A program made the position numbers and the translations under genes. This document shows, piece by piece, positions 47,011 to 57,990 of a DNA stretch of 64,000 bases. The stretch covers positions 8,068,895 to 8,132,894 of the forward strand of contig NC_044981.1 of the NCBI RefSeq assembly GCF_008728515.1, in the 5' to 3' direction. The stretch is from Papio anubis (taxonomy: Eukaryota > Chordata > Mammalia > Primates > Cercopithecidae). The notes under the pieces were generated by a model. The model had not been told where the DNA came from. It was given only the letters and a program-made list of their open reading frames with translations, and ran no database searches. Within the stretch, counting starts at the first letter, position 1. Every line of letters starts with the position of its first letter.

Positions 47011-48039
47011 TGCAGAGGCACCTGGCATTAGAGGAAGTATGTTGTGGCAAGAGGAGGACTTAGCTACTTATGAGAAACCCCTGTTTCACTTTAGAATCCA
47101 CAACCAGAAATGTCCAAGTGAGCAAGAGATATGCAAAGCTCCAACTGGCACAGAATGAAATTCTAAAGTAAAAGAAAATCCTCAGGACTCCACATGGTAC
47201 CCTTTAAGTACAAAGCTGCCTAAAATCTCTTTCCGTTTATTGTAATTTGATGTGTGAAATTCCGGCAGGCATTTACAATTCAGATCCCATTCCTAAGGGA
47301 TTCCCATTTAGGGTCTGTTCGTATGATTTATTCTGAGCCTCTCTCATGTATGGACGCTTGAGATCGTTAGGTAAAATGTACATAGATGCCCAGAAATGAA
47401 GTGTTTATCATCATTACCTCAATGAATCATTCTGCAGCCTTGACAGGTTCTAATGTCCCCCATGCTTCAACGCCACCCACTCTGTCTTGCTCTTTGTCTG
47501 AAGCGTGTTCTCCTTCCTTCTGCCCACCAGCACCCCCATCTCAAAATTTCAAAGTATTCCCCTCATCAATCATTTGGATTTAGCTGGGGGCAGGGAGGGC
47601 GGGGGTGGCTGGACAGCAGCAGAAGCTTTGTCCAAATACCTCGTAACAAGAATGACAACATAGTCATGGCCCCTGTTTGCTGGGTGGGGGAGAATGGGGG
47701 CAAGAAGGGAGGAGGGGGGCCTGCTGTGACATCAAACCCAGGCTTTTCTCAAGTGGTTGATGGTGTGGAGTGGCAGCAGCTCCCTTGATGATTGCAGTCT
47801 CCTTTGCTAAGAAAAAAATGGGGCTGTTCTCAAGGCTCGACCTCCATGAGCTCGGGTATGTTCCCTAGGGCTACGCTGGAAAGGGTCTTCATTTCTGCTT
47901 TTCCAAACAGGGGGCTTCCATCAAAGGTGATGGCGGAGTTAGGAAAACTGAGTCTGGCCTGGTGAGGCTGCATTTTTCCCATTGCTGGATCAAGGGAGGC
48001 TGTGATTCTCATGATAAATTATGTGTTCTACTTTTAGCT
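47011..48039. promoter_or_regulatory. Repeat-free block, candidate conserved element
   Basis: About 1 kb where I recognise no repeat, with scattered CpGs (for example 'ggcttgagatcgttaggt'-like words at 47350-47375 and ctcgacc/gctcggg near 47838-47854). Frames at 47386-47788 and 47830-48012 lack features. Regulatory function is conjecture. Confidence 0.25.
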
Positions 48040-48130
48040 CTTTCCACCGGGTTACACTGTGACCTTGGGCAAGACCCTGGACCTTTCCGGGTTCCCCCTC
48101 CTCCTCTTAGTTTCTCCTCATCTGACGAAA
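48040..48130 (+). mobile_element. MIR core fragment
   Basis: 'actgtgaccttgggcaagac' is the MIR core in sense. Confidence 0.75.
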
Positions 48131-48303
48131 GCACCTTTTAAAAAACCATGACAGTGTTATAAAACAAAATGTACAATAGATGAAAGGAAAATGTGTGATC
48201 ACGAATGTAACAGAAATATTGTTGGTGCTTCTTCCCATTCCTTTTTCTATGCTTTAAAATTATACTTGCAATCATTGAATCTCTACCTTAATAGCTTGCC
48301 TTT

Positions 48304-48331
48304 GTTGTTGTTGTTGTTGTTGTTGTTGTTT
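48304..48331. repeat. (TTG)n microsatellite
   Basis: Nine perfect TTG units. Confidence 0.98.
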
Positions 48332-48665
48332 TGCTGGACATGTTCCTAGGTTGCTGAATAATCTTTGTATCATAATTCTTAATGACTTCATAATTTCAAG
48401 ATGTATTTCTTAGTCTCTTCCATTTAGCTCACCTAGAAAATACCCTGGAATTGAGATACAGTAAAATCCACTGAGAAATTCCCCTTGAATTTCCTCTGGT
48501 TATTTTCCCTTTCCTTTGAAACATTCAGGGGTTTCTTTTTTAGAGTAGGAAATTAGCCAGTGCCTTAGAGATTAAAAAGCCCAAATAAAAACAAAAATAA
48601 ACCTCAACCCCACACTGCCCCCAGACAAACCCAAACACTCGTTAACTCACTTTAAAGTTAGTCTG
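48332..48665. other. Unique DNA
   Basis: No feature recognised. Confidence 0.35.
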
Positions 48666-48963
48666 GGCTGGGCATGGTGTCTCACGCCTGTAATCCCAGC
48701 ACCTTGGGAGGCCAGTGTGGGTGGATCACGAGGTCAGGAGATCGAGACCATCCTGGCTAACATGGTGAAACCCCATCTCTACTAAAAATACAAAAAATTA
48801 GCCGGGCATGGTGGCACGTGCCTGTGATCCCAGCTACCCAGGAGGCTGAGGCAGGAGAATGTCTTGAACCAGGGAGTCAGAGGTTACAGTGAGCTGAGCT
48901 GAGATTGTGCCACTGCACTCCAGCCTGGTGAGAGAGCGAGACTCCATCTAAAAAAAAAAAAAA
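48666..48963 (+). mobile_element. AluSc/AluY-type
   Basis: Sense full-length Alu with a 5-bp tandem duplication (gagctgagctgag, about 48891). t(t/c)agtctg lies before (48658-48665) and after (48964-48971). Confidence 0.92.
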
Positions 48964-49487
48964 TCAGTCTGTCCATATTCTCTAAGTAAAATGTTTGAGT
49001 CTTCCAACTTTTAGATTAAAATGTCCCAAGGAGAAGCCCTTGAGCTTTATTTTTGGATTTGGTGGTAAATTCTTCCTCTGAATGTCAAGTCTCTCAAAGT
49101 CTGCAGGAAATCCTACTGGGACTCAGAGATTGTGACATCAGATCTAGTTAGAGTTGCTGAATGCAATGAACTGCAGATGTCTGAACATGCCAGGAGACAG
49201 AACTCGCAAAGACCTACAACCAGCATCCAGCTGGATTAGATGTGGCTTTTTCTGTCCTTAGGTTACCTGGGGAAACAAATCCCATAGAAATTATTTGATC
49301 ACCCCCCTCCAGAGCATAAAGTGAACAGGTGAGAAAAGGTATCTGTATTATGAGAGCCTCTCTCTATTGTGCTCCCCATAAAAGGTCAACAGACTGAGAA
49401 GGTTTCACTTTCTCTGGGGTGCTACTGTACTGCATCATATACAAATACCCATATGAGGGGAAGTAAACAAAACTTTTCTTCTTCTTC
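48964..49487. other. Unique DNA
   Basis: No gene or repeat recognised. Confidence 0.4.
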
Positions 49488-49722
49488 TTTTTTTTTTTGA
49501 GATGGAGTCTCACCCTGTCACCTAGGCTGGAGTGCAATGGCCCGATCTTGGCTCACTGCAACCTCTACCTCGCGGGTTCAAGCAATGCTCCCACCTCAGC
49601 CTCCCAAATAACTGGGATTACAGGCACCCGCCACCACACCTGGCTAATTTTTTTGTATCTTTAGTAGAGACAGGGTTTCACCATGTTGGCCAGGCTGGTC
49701 TCTAATTCCTGACAGCGTGATA
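49488..49722 (-). mobile_element. AluS, 5'-truncated
   Basis: Antisense Alu with a TTC-rich tail that stops at 'ctgacagcgtgataaga', about 60 bp short of the 5' end. Confidence 0.9.
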
Positions 49723-51340
49723 AGAGAGAATTTTTCCTTTTTTGGATAAATCCTTTCCAAGTGAATTCATCATGGCCATCCATCATATATCATCCTTCCC
49801 CCTCCCACCATACCGCACCAAATCCAGCTGCTGCTCCCCTGGATTTCATTCTATTCAGGTAACTGGGGATCATCCTAATTTTGGCTTTTAGTTCTCACAT
49901 CCAACATTCACATGAGTTTATTAACTCTACCATATACAGGTTTCGTATCAGTGTGCTTCTCCATTCCCATACGGTACTGCCTCATTTCATGTTCTCATCA
50001 TTTGTAAACTAGATTTCTGGGTTACCACAATTTCCTAACTGATCCACATACTTCCAGCCCTGTCTTCATACCGCATGGTGTCGTTTCTCATGATCACCCA
50101 GTTTCTGCCAGTCACTTGCACGGGAGTCTTCATTCTCCTTTGTCTGTCTGACCTTGCCACTCATCTGCTCATAGACCACATTGCTCCTCGGTAAATTACA
50201 TGCAGGATTCTTGGCATGGCAGACATGAGACTGCACATCTGCTGCCTTCTTTCCTGCCCAGCCTGATCCTCCCTCCTGATCTCTTAAATCAAAATATCAC
50301 TTGGTGGAGTCCAGGAAGACACATTTTTAAAAAGCTCCCTGGGCAATTCTCATGTATGGGATCCATTGATAATTATTTGGAAACTAGTATTCCAGAAGCT
50401 CAATAGGATGCCATTTATGTCTGAGTTTTCCTGTAATCAAGCCTCAGGAAAGGATGCATCATAATGTATTTCAGTTACTGAGCCCCCTTGGGTTGGGTCC
50501 AAGATGGAATTCTGTTATGGTTAATTCTGCATAAAAGATTTTGTTTATAGTTAAACTACGGGATATTAACATTGCTTGTACCTGAAAAGATTGTGTGTGG
50601 TAAGCCTTCCTGTGCACTAAACCAGTCATGTTATTCCCCTGTCTTAATTCAGGGGCAGCATACCTCCTTATACCCAAGTCTTAATTTAAGAGGAAGAGAA
50701 AGGAACAGGAAATAATGTGATAAGATATAAGAACAAAAGAAGACTGCCCCACAAAATAGCATGGCAAAATAGCACAAATGGGAAATACTAAGTTGCCAAA
50801 GTTTAGGGAATTAATGATCATGTGTACTTGCATATTTTATAATTTTACCATCAAACATGAGTTTTTAATAATAAGGAAAATGCTGATTCTGTAATGTTCA
50901 GGGAAATGTCAGGATGCAAATTTGTTTTTGTAATCTCAGTCATGTAAAGTATGTTTAGAAAAAGAACACTTTGAAATACTGTATTAAGTTAATATTGCTT
51001 CTCTCAGGGGCTGAGATTATTGGTTTTTAATTTTTTTAAAAAATTTCTCATCCCAATATTTAAAAAATTTTTTGAGTTCACAGATAGTATGTTTGGAATC
51101 AGCAAAATATAAGCTAACTTTTGATTGTCATTGTTGGAGTATAACAGGAAGAGATATGAAAGTGATAGAGAAGTAGGCAAAGGATGGTGGGGAGGGAGGG
51201 AAGGCAAAAGGGGAGAAACAGAAATAAAAGAAAAGGAGAGTATGGGGAGGAAGAGTATGGCCGTAGGGCGAGGACATACTATGTCTGAAGTCTGAGGACA
51301 CATCTTTTTAAGATTCCATCTTCACTTCGGGGTTTCCGAC
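49723..51340. other. Mostly unique DNA; possible ancient repeat at 49770-50130
   Basis: The first part ('ctgatccacatacttccagc', 'cagtttctgccagtcact') has the flavour of very old LINE/DNA repeats, but I cannot place it. The rest is AT-rich with a purine-rich patch near 51180-51250. No gene. Confidence 0.4.
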
Positions 51341-51350
51341 TCTTTTTTTC

Positions 51351-51434
<84 letters not shown>

Positions 51435-51440
51435 TCCTTC

Positions 51441-51516
<76 letters not shown>

Positions 51517-51700
51517 TCCTTTCTTTCTTTCCTTCTTTCTCTCTCTCTCTTTCTTTCTTTCTTTCCCTCTTTTTCTTTCTTTCTTTCTTTTCTTTCTCTC
51601 TCTCTTTCTTTCTCTCTTTCTTTCTCTCCTTCCTTCCTTCTTCCCTCCCTTCCTTTCCTTCCTTCCTTCCTTCCTTCCTTCCTTCCTTTCTTTCTTTCTT
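51341..51700. repeat. (TTTC)n / (TTCC)n tract, left half
   Basis: A run of nearly pure TTTC units (51350-51540), then mixed TCTC, TTCC and TTTC. The 148-aa Lys/Glu/Arg frame on the minus strand is a repeat product. Confidence 0.98.
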
Positions 51701-52004
51701 TTTTTTTTTTTTTTTGAGACGGAGTCTTGCTCTGTCGCCCAGGCTGGAGTGCAGTGGCGGGATCTCAACTCACTGCAAGCTCTGCCTCCCGGGTTTACGC
51801 CATTCTCCTGCCTCGGCCTCCCGAGTAGCTGGGACTACAGGCGCCCGCCACCTCGCCCGGCTAGTTTTTTTTTTTTTTGTATTTTTTAGTAGAGACGGGG
51901 TTTCACCGTGTTCGCCAGAATGGTCTCCATCTCCTGACCTCGTGATCCTCCCGCCTCGGCCTCCCAAAGTGCTGGGATTACAGGCTTGAGCCACCGTGCC
52001 CGGC
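51701..52004 (-). mobile_element. AluYRa-type Alu inside the pyrimidine tract
   Basis: Full-length antisense Alu with T17 and T12 runs, 'ccacctcgcccggctagttt' and 'caggcttgagccac'. The surrounding TTCC units hide the target duplication. Confidence 0.93.
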
Positions 52005-52090
52005 CTTCCTCCTTCCTTCCTTCCTTCCTTCCTTCCTTCCTTCCTTCCTTCCTTCCTTCCTTCCTTCCTTCCTTCCTTTCTTTCTTTCTC
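52005..52090. repeat. (TTCC)n tract, right half
   Basis: About 18 TTCC units passing into TTTC, then straight into an AluJ. It is best explained as the expanded tail of that AluJ, split by the younger Alu. Confidence 0.97.
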
Positions 52091-52378
52091 AGGGTCTTGC
52101 TCTGTTGTCCAGGCTGGAGTGTGCAGTGGTGCAATTTTGGCTCACTTCAGCCTCAACCTTCTGGGCTCCAGTGACCCTCCCTCCTCAGCATCCCAAGTAG
52201 CTGGTTCGACACGTGCACACCACCATGCCTGGCTAATTTTTGTTTTTTATTACTTTTTGTAGAGACAAGCTCTCCCTATGTTGCCCAGGTTTGTCTCGAA
52301 CTCCTGGGCTCAGGCAATCTGCCCACCTCAGCCTCCCAAAGTGCTGGGATTACAGGTGTGAGCCACCATGTCCAGCTA
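52091..52378 (-). mobile_element. AluJ
   Basis: Antisense, diverged J-type Alu ('tcctgggctcaggcaatct'). Confidence 0.9.
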
Positions 52379-52479
52379 GGACTCCTGATTTTCTAAGCAG
52401 CCTAGTACTCGATCAGAAGACGCTATAAAAAGACTGCCCTTGTCTAATGCACTGGTATTCTGTATAATGACATGTGCAA

Positions 52480-53770
52480 GCAGTTGCTTCTTTTTATCAT
52501 CAGTATTGAAAACAGCAAAGAGCTCCTGGATATTACTTCAAAGTCATTTGCATATTGGTAAATGAGTCACAAGATGGCAAAGCTTGGATGTTTTAGGAAA
52601 ATATTTCCTTATATCCTTTCTGCCTCTCTCTACTGTCCAGAGTCCTCTCAAATTAATCAAAGGGATAGGAAACTCCAATGCTGCGGACCAGGATAGTCCT
52701 TTGTCCCCAAGGTGAGTCCAGTGCTGAGCTGGAGAGGGACTCCAATCATTGTAAGATTGGCGGATGGATTAGGCCATGAATATGCAGAGGCAGGATGAAG
52801 GGAGTGAGCACCCAATCCATAATGAGTGAATTAGAATTTTAAAATGGAGTGAATTAGATAGTTATTATCAGTGTAATTATTCATAAATGTGCCTAATTAT
52901 TCATAATTATTCAGAAGCCTATTACTTCCCTGATTGCCATAAGTGATCTCTGAGGCCAATTACAATTGGATTCTGGTCACAGGACTCAGTGACTATTACC
53001 CGTCTGTCTTGGTAAATCCGGAGCTTGGTCTCCGTCCTAACAGCCCTTTGTGTCATCTGGCCCTTTAAATACACACAACAAACCCGTTGCTTTAAACCCA
53101 GCTGATTTCAAAGCCCCCATTGTCTTTTTCCCCGTTCCGGTCCCAAGCTCCACTTATTTGGGTTCAGGCTGTTCCTTCGAGGGCACACACTGCTGCTGTT
53201 TAATTAGGACTCTCTTGTTGTCATTCCTGCATTTGATATCTTAATAGCATTGAGAGCATATGTAGGGAAATAGGCAGAAAGGAAAGTACCTTTGTGCACA
53301 TAAAGGTGATATGGAGAAGCCAGAAGCCCTGAAAGACTCGGCCCTGCTTTAGAGGTTGCACCGTCAAATCAGTGGTTTGAGATTTTCTGTAAATCTTGAG
53401 GCCTTCGTACACAGGTGAGGGAATGCAGCTAGGTTTAACTCAGTAGGCTACAGCTTGCCGCCTCTGATACTCATCACGCTTCTGAGGATCGTTTCAAAAT
53501 AGTGTGGCTTAGAAGAGCATTTCCAATTTTTCTAGAATGATTTCATCCTGACCTCAGTGTGACCAATTGCTGGATGTGGGCTCCGGCTTGATACCCCGTC
53601 TGTGCACAGCGTCTCGTGACTGTGCAGGCATCAGCGCTGAAGCTGTGGCTCAATTTCTACTTTTTTTTTTTCCTCCCTGGAAAACATTACGGCAATTACC
53701 ATATTGTGGGGCGGCATTATCAAGTGCAAATTAGCATATAGATTAGTTCTGGGGGGCAGGGAGGAGAGGT
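52480..53770. promoter_or_regulatory. Longest repeat-free block; candidate enhancer region
   Basis: Almost 1.3 kb with no recognised repeat. Direct observations: an octamer-like ATTTGCAT (52546-52553) ten bases from an AP-1 site TGAGTCA (52563-52569); TAATTATTCATAA twice with 20-bp spacing (52874-52886, 52894-52906); and 'ggcaattaccatattgtggg' with 'caaattagcatatagatta' near 53690-53745. This mix resembles vertebrate conserved non-coding elements near developmental genes, but no alignment was possible here. Confidence 0.35.
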
Positions 53771-54334
53771 GGGTTAAGAACTTTAAAATCATGTATCGTT
53801 AGGCTGTGCAAAGAGTGGCATGCAGGAATCTTCCAGGCCCTGGTCCACCTAGCCCTGTGTGTCCATCAGCGGATCTGATGGGTGTCAGCTGATCATTTCT
53901 AGGGGAACAAAGACAACTCAGTTCTGACTGTAGCTGAGATACACCTACAAATGGGGCAGTGTAAGAAGTGGCAGAGCTGTTGGTGGATTTTAAGACTTTC
54001 ATCTGCTTTTTATTCTTGGACAGAGAACCCCTGATTTGGTTAGTAAGAACTCCCTATAATTAATTGGAGTCACTAAGTTCACATTTTGCATTTGGTCCAA
54101 GAAATGAAAATGGTTAAATTTTTGCTGATGGGATAAAAAAAGAGTATAATCTAGAATTGAGACTTTTAAAAAGATTGTGGCAAAAGATAGGAGGCAAAAA
54201 GGAGATTCATTTCCTACCTTCCATCAGAAGAAAATAAAAATAGATTTATTGAAAAATAAACATGTATAGAACCTCCTTTATCTTTCTAAGATCTCCAACA
54301 GTACAGGAGACTGGTTTAGAAACAGTCAGTCCGT
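53771..54334. other. Unique DNA
   Basis: No gene or repeat recognised. Confidence 0.4.
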
Positions 54335-54720
54335 CACTTGGTCAAGTGTTTATTGATAATCTACTATGTACAACACGATGAATGGTACAAAATATAGGAT
54401 ATGGAACTAATCACCAAAGTTCACACATACAATCCTTTAAAGAAATGGCACAGAGGATCCCTATTGGCTGCTATGGAAGAGTTCAGGGAGAACTTTGAGG
54501 ACTAGAGTGGTCAAGAAAAATTCAACAGGATTTGGGAGCTTCCTTGGCCACAAAGGGTAAGTGGGGTGTGAATGGGCATTCTTGAGGATATTCCAAGCCA
54601 GGGTGATGGACCACAGGCCTCAAAGGTCAAGGGCAGTGTGAAATGGATGGTTTAATGAGGAGACCAGCCTGACAGAACAGAGGGTCTACATGGAGGTGAT
54701 GGAAAGTGTGTAGGAAACAA
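54335..54720 (-). mobile_element. L2 LINE fragment
   Basis: 'gtttattgataatctactat' and 'gatattccaagccagggtga' follow antisense L2 at low identity. Confidence 0.55.
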
Positions 54721-55635
54721 AGGTATGAGATTAAGGCAAATGTCTTAACTTCCTTCAACCTCAGTTATCTATTTCATTTGAATGGATCTAACAATAACTT
54801 CTTTGAAAAATGATCATGTAATAAATGAGATCAATTATTTTTCTATATGCAATTTCTGGCATACAATAAGCACACTGCCTTTGCTAATTATTTAGTTAAA
54901 TGTGATATTGCTTGATTGACTTAGATTTAAAACCACTTAGGGTCAGTTCAGGGCCCAGCGTTAAGCATTCAACTTTGTGGCAAATATTGTCCCTCAAATT
55001 AGCAACAAATAAAACATGTTTTTTAAAAAAATAAACACAATTCCTCGGAAGAAAATAACACCCCAAATCCTTTTTGGGATCACCTCTTCAGCTACCCTGG
55101 TTGGGGGCAGGCTCCGATTGGGATGTAGGAGAAACTGACCCAGGAAAACAGAAAAATAAAGGATGTGGACGTGGATGGGTGAACTGGGAAGACTGATGAA
55201 CCGGAAGGAATTGTGCTGAGATTTATTTTCCCACAGTGACTTGAAAGGATAAAAAGTGGAAGAACACGGCCGCAGAGCCTGACGGGTCTACCTGGCTACC
55301 AAGCAGAGCGGGTCAGCATGGCCGCTGGAGACACTACACATTTCATGGTACATTGGGTAGATTCTAAATCCAAATCTGCTTCCATGAATGGTCAAGGTAC
55401 AGATTGTTCAATGGGGGATGGACACAAAAGAGCCATGTACAAATGTGTAATTGAGCATGACGTCCTGAGCCTCAGCCCAGCATCCTCCACCATTCACGGA
55501 AGGAAGGCCCACCAACGATGCACTCCCTGGACCCCGAAAAGTCATTGAGGTGTATTTTTTCATATCTTCCCCCACCCAGATCCTCCAAATGTTGTGAGAG
55601 GCAGGAGAAGAAAAGTACAAGGTCTTCAGTCTTGG
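54721..55635. other. Unique DNA with a short frame
   Basis: A 76-codon plus frame at 55318-55548 starts in a strong Kozak context (A at -3, G at +4), follows a CpG-bearing patch (55268-55325) and precedes AATAAA near 55667. The protein has no domain, signal or membrane segment that I recognise. A chance frame is more likely than a gene. Confidence 0.35.
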
Positions 55636-55639
55636 AGAA

Positions 55640-55685
55640 AAGTTCCTGACACACAGTAGGTGCTCAATAAATATTTGTGGAAGAA
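55640..55685 (+). mobile_element. L2 3' terminal fragment
   Basis: 'cacagtaggtgctcaataaa' followed by tatttgtgg is the standard end of sense L2/MIR. Confidence 0.75.
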
Positions 55686-55834
55686 CTGTTTGTTGAAAAA
55701 AAAAATCTTCCATTTTACCCAGTTTGAACCCTCAGGAACCATAGTTTTTATTGGCCTGTATTGATTTTTCTTATCTAGTTTCGAATGTTTATTACTGGTG
55801 TCACAGTGATTTTTCCATCCCGTGAAAGTCTTCT

Positions 55835-55935
55835 CCCTGTTGGATTTTGAGCTGCTGCAGGACTTTTGTTCTTGTTTCCTCTACAGTGTCCAGCTCTGTG
55901 CTTTGCTTAGTGCCTGTATGTGCTGAATAGTGACT
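55835..55935 (+). mobile_element. L2 3'-end fragment (weak)
   Basis: 'ttgagctgctgcaggacttt' and 'agctctgtgctttgcttagt' resemble the sense L2 end. Confidence 0.5.
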
Positions 55936-56019
55936 GGGCAGCTGTGATCCAGTAGGATGGGCAGTAGGTTAGGAATAAGAAAATACCAGTCTGTCTGCTC
56001 CGACAGGCAGCATGAGAGT

Positions 56020-56145
56020 GATCAGCCATCATCCCTCTGAACCTCAGTTGGGTCACATGTAAAATACGGATAATAATTGACATCTTATCTATATAAGAGG
56101 GTCAAAGTGTATTTGTAAAGATTAAATATATCACTGTACACTAAA
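56020..56145 (+). mobile_element. MIR SINE
   Basis: 'cctctgaacctcagttgggt' and 'tgtaaaatacggataataat' match MIR in sense. Confidence 0.8.
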
Positions 56146-56371
56146 GTATTTCAGCAATGACTTTTTGCATTTGGCTGTGACTGCACCACCCATACGTTAC
56201 CATTTTTATACTGGAGGCCTTCCCATTCTGAGGGGAGATGGATCTGCAAAAGCATTAGTGGGATAGAGGTGAGCTGATACTGGTCTCTTGTTTGCTTGCA
56301 GCTGAAATCAGACTAGACCAAAGCCAGGAGAGCTTGTTTCCCCTTCTGATATTGTGTAACAGGTGACACTG
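56146..56371. other. Unique DNA
   Basis: No feature recognised. Confidence 0.35.
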
Positions 56372-56679
56372 TTTTTTTTTTTTTTTTTTTTTTTTTTGAG
56401 ACGGAGTCTCGCTCTGTCACCCAGGCTGGAGTGCAGTGGCACTATTTTGGCTCACTGCAAGCTCCACCTCGTGGTTTCAGGCCATTCTCCTGCCTCAGCC
56501 TCCCAAGTAGCTGAGACTACAGGCGCCCGCTACCACGCCCGGCTAATTTTTTTGTATTTTTAGTAGAGACAGGGTTTCACTGTGTTAGCCAGGATGGTCT
56601 CGATCTCCTGACCTCGGGATCCGCCTGCCTCGGCCTCCCAAAGTGCTGGGATCGCAGGCATGAGCCACCGCGCCCGGCA
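56372..56679 (-). mobile_element. AluY
   Basis: Full-length antisense AluY with a T26-type run. gacactg lies at 56365-56371 and again at 56680-56686. Confidence 0.94.
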
Positions 56680-56881
56680 GACACTGTTGGTTTAAGAAGA
56701 GACAGCCTTGAGCATAGGAAGCAAGAAATGTATGTGTATGAACCTGCTCTCCCACCTCCTTCCCTTAAATAAGAATTGTTGCTGGGAACAGAGAAAAGGA
56801 TAGAAAAGACTATCCTGTATTAGACAGACAAACCCATCAAGCTAAGCAAATCTCATCAAATGCAAAGCTCTAGGGCATGAG

Positions 56882-56952
56882 ATTCCTTGGAAGAGAGTTC
56901 CAAGGACCACCAAACTTTACCTGGAGCTTTTCCTAACTCTCTTCCAAGGAAT
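56882..56952. repeat. Perfect 18-bp inverted repeat (hairpin)
   Basis: attccttggaagagagtt (56882-56899) is the exact reverse complement of aactctcttccaaggaat (56935-56952), separated by 35 bp. A competing smaller hairpin, ccttggaa/ttccaagg with a 5-bp loop, lies within the left arm region (56884-56904). I see no repeat family here. Confidence 0.97.
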
Positions 56953-57102
56953 AGCCATGAGGCACATCACTGTGATGGGGAGGGTGTGGTTGAAAATGTC
57001 CAGTTTGCTCAGTTCCTACTGAGTCAATTTCCAATGATAATGTGGTAGTCTGGTCCAGACTTTTTTTTTTTTAATGATATCATTTATATAAATATCTGGA
57101 AT

Positions 57103-57203
57103 AGACTCTGCCTCAAAAAACAAACAAACAAGTCTTTGCTATTCACAATAACAAATATTCACAATAGCAAAGACTTGTTTGTTTGTTTTTTGAGGCAGAG
57201 TCT
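57103..57203. repeat. Perfect 41-bp inverted repeat at an Alu tail
   Basis: The arms 57103-57143 and 57163-57203 are exact reverse complements with a 19-bp spacer. The right arm is the first bases and tail of the antisense AluS plus L1-like 'aatagcaaagac'; the left arm is their mirror. The spacer carries a direct repeat attcacaata (57141-57150, 57157-57166). Confidence 0.97.
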
Positions 57204-57432
57204 CACTCTGTTACCCAGGCTGGAGTGCAGTGGCGCAATCTCAGCTCACTGCAACCTCCGCCTCCTGGGTTCAAGCAATTCTCCTGCCCCAGCCTCCCTC
57301 CCAAGTAGCTGAGATTACAGGCACCTGCTACCATGCCTGGCTAATTTTTTGTATTTTTAGTAGAGATGGGGTTTCACCATGTTGGCTGGTCTCGAACTCC
57401 TGACCTCAAGTGAACCGCTCACTTCGACCTCC
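57175..57432 (-). mobile_element. AluS, 5'-truncated
   Basis: Antisense Alu with a (TTTG)n tail. Its 5' side stops at 'accgctcacttcgacctcc', about 40 bp short. The tail is part of the 41-bp inverted repeat. Confidence 0.9.
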
Positions 57433-57519
57433 TTACCGTGTCTTTATTTCCCTCCTACTGCATGTTTTACTAGAGAGTCCTCAAGCCATTGCTGATCCAC
57501 CATCACCCAACCCAAGTCA

Positions 57520-57610
57520 GGACATTTTCCCCCTGCTTACTTCATTTTCTTGGCAGCATTGTTGATAAGTGGTTACATTTAGTATCTGATAAAGACAGGA
57601 AGACAAACTG
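57520..57610 (+). mobile_element. L2 fragment (weak)
   Basis: 'ctgcttacttcattttcttg' followed by gcagcattgttgataa resembles sense L2. Confidence 0.5.
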
Positions 57611-57839
57611 TTCTTTGAAAAGGACTCAATAATATATTTTCACAGTATTATAAGCAGCTCAAATAATACACGAGTACACGGAGTAAGATTGGCAGGTCGT
57701 ATTTTACACATCTCAATTCAGTCTCCCATCTCTGAGCTGCCATCAGTGTGGGAAGACAACCTTCTAGCCACATTTCTGTGCATTTCTGTACCTGTCTGCT
57801 AGTATCTAATGACACATATTAATGAAAGCCTATTGGATA
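57611..57839. other. Unique DNA
   Basis: No feature recognised. Confidence 0.35.
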
Positions 57840-57990
57840 CTGATCTCTTTTGATTCTCCCATCAATCCACTGTTTAGACACTGCAGGTGTCTCTCCTTCA
57901 TTTCACAGAGGTCAATAACCTGGCCAACATGTCAGAGTTAGCTGGATTCCAAGTTCGTCTTATTTCCAAGCTTACAAGCTTAAGTTCTAG
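57840..57990 (+). mobile_element. MIR fragment
   Basis: 'ccttcatttcacagaggtca' and 'gttagctggattccaagttc' follow sense MIR at low identity. Confidence 0.55.

Noticed and set aside
51322..51768. 148-aa Lys/Arg/Glu-rich minus frame
   Set aside because: Product of (TTTC)n/(TTCC)n plus the tail of an Alu.
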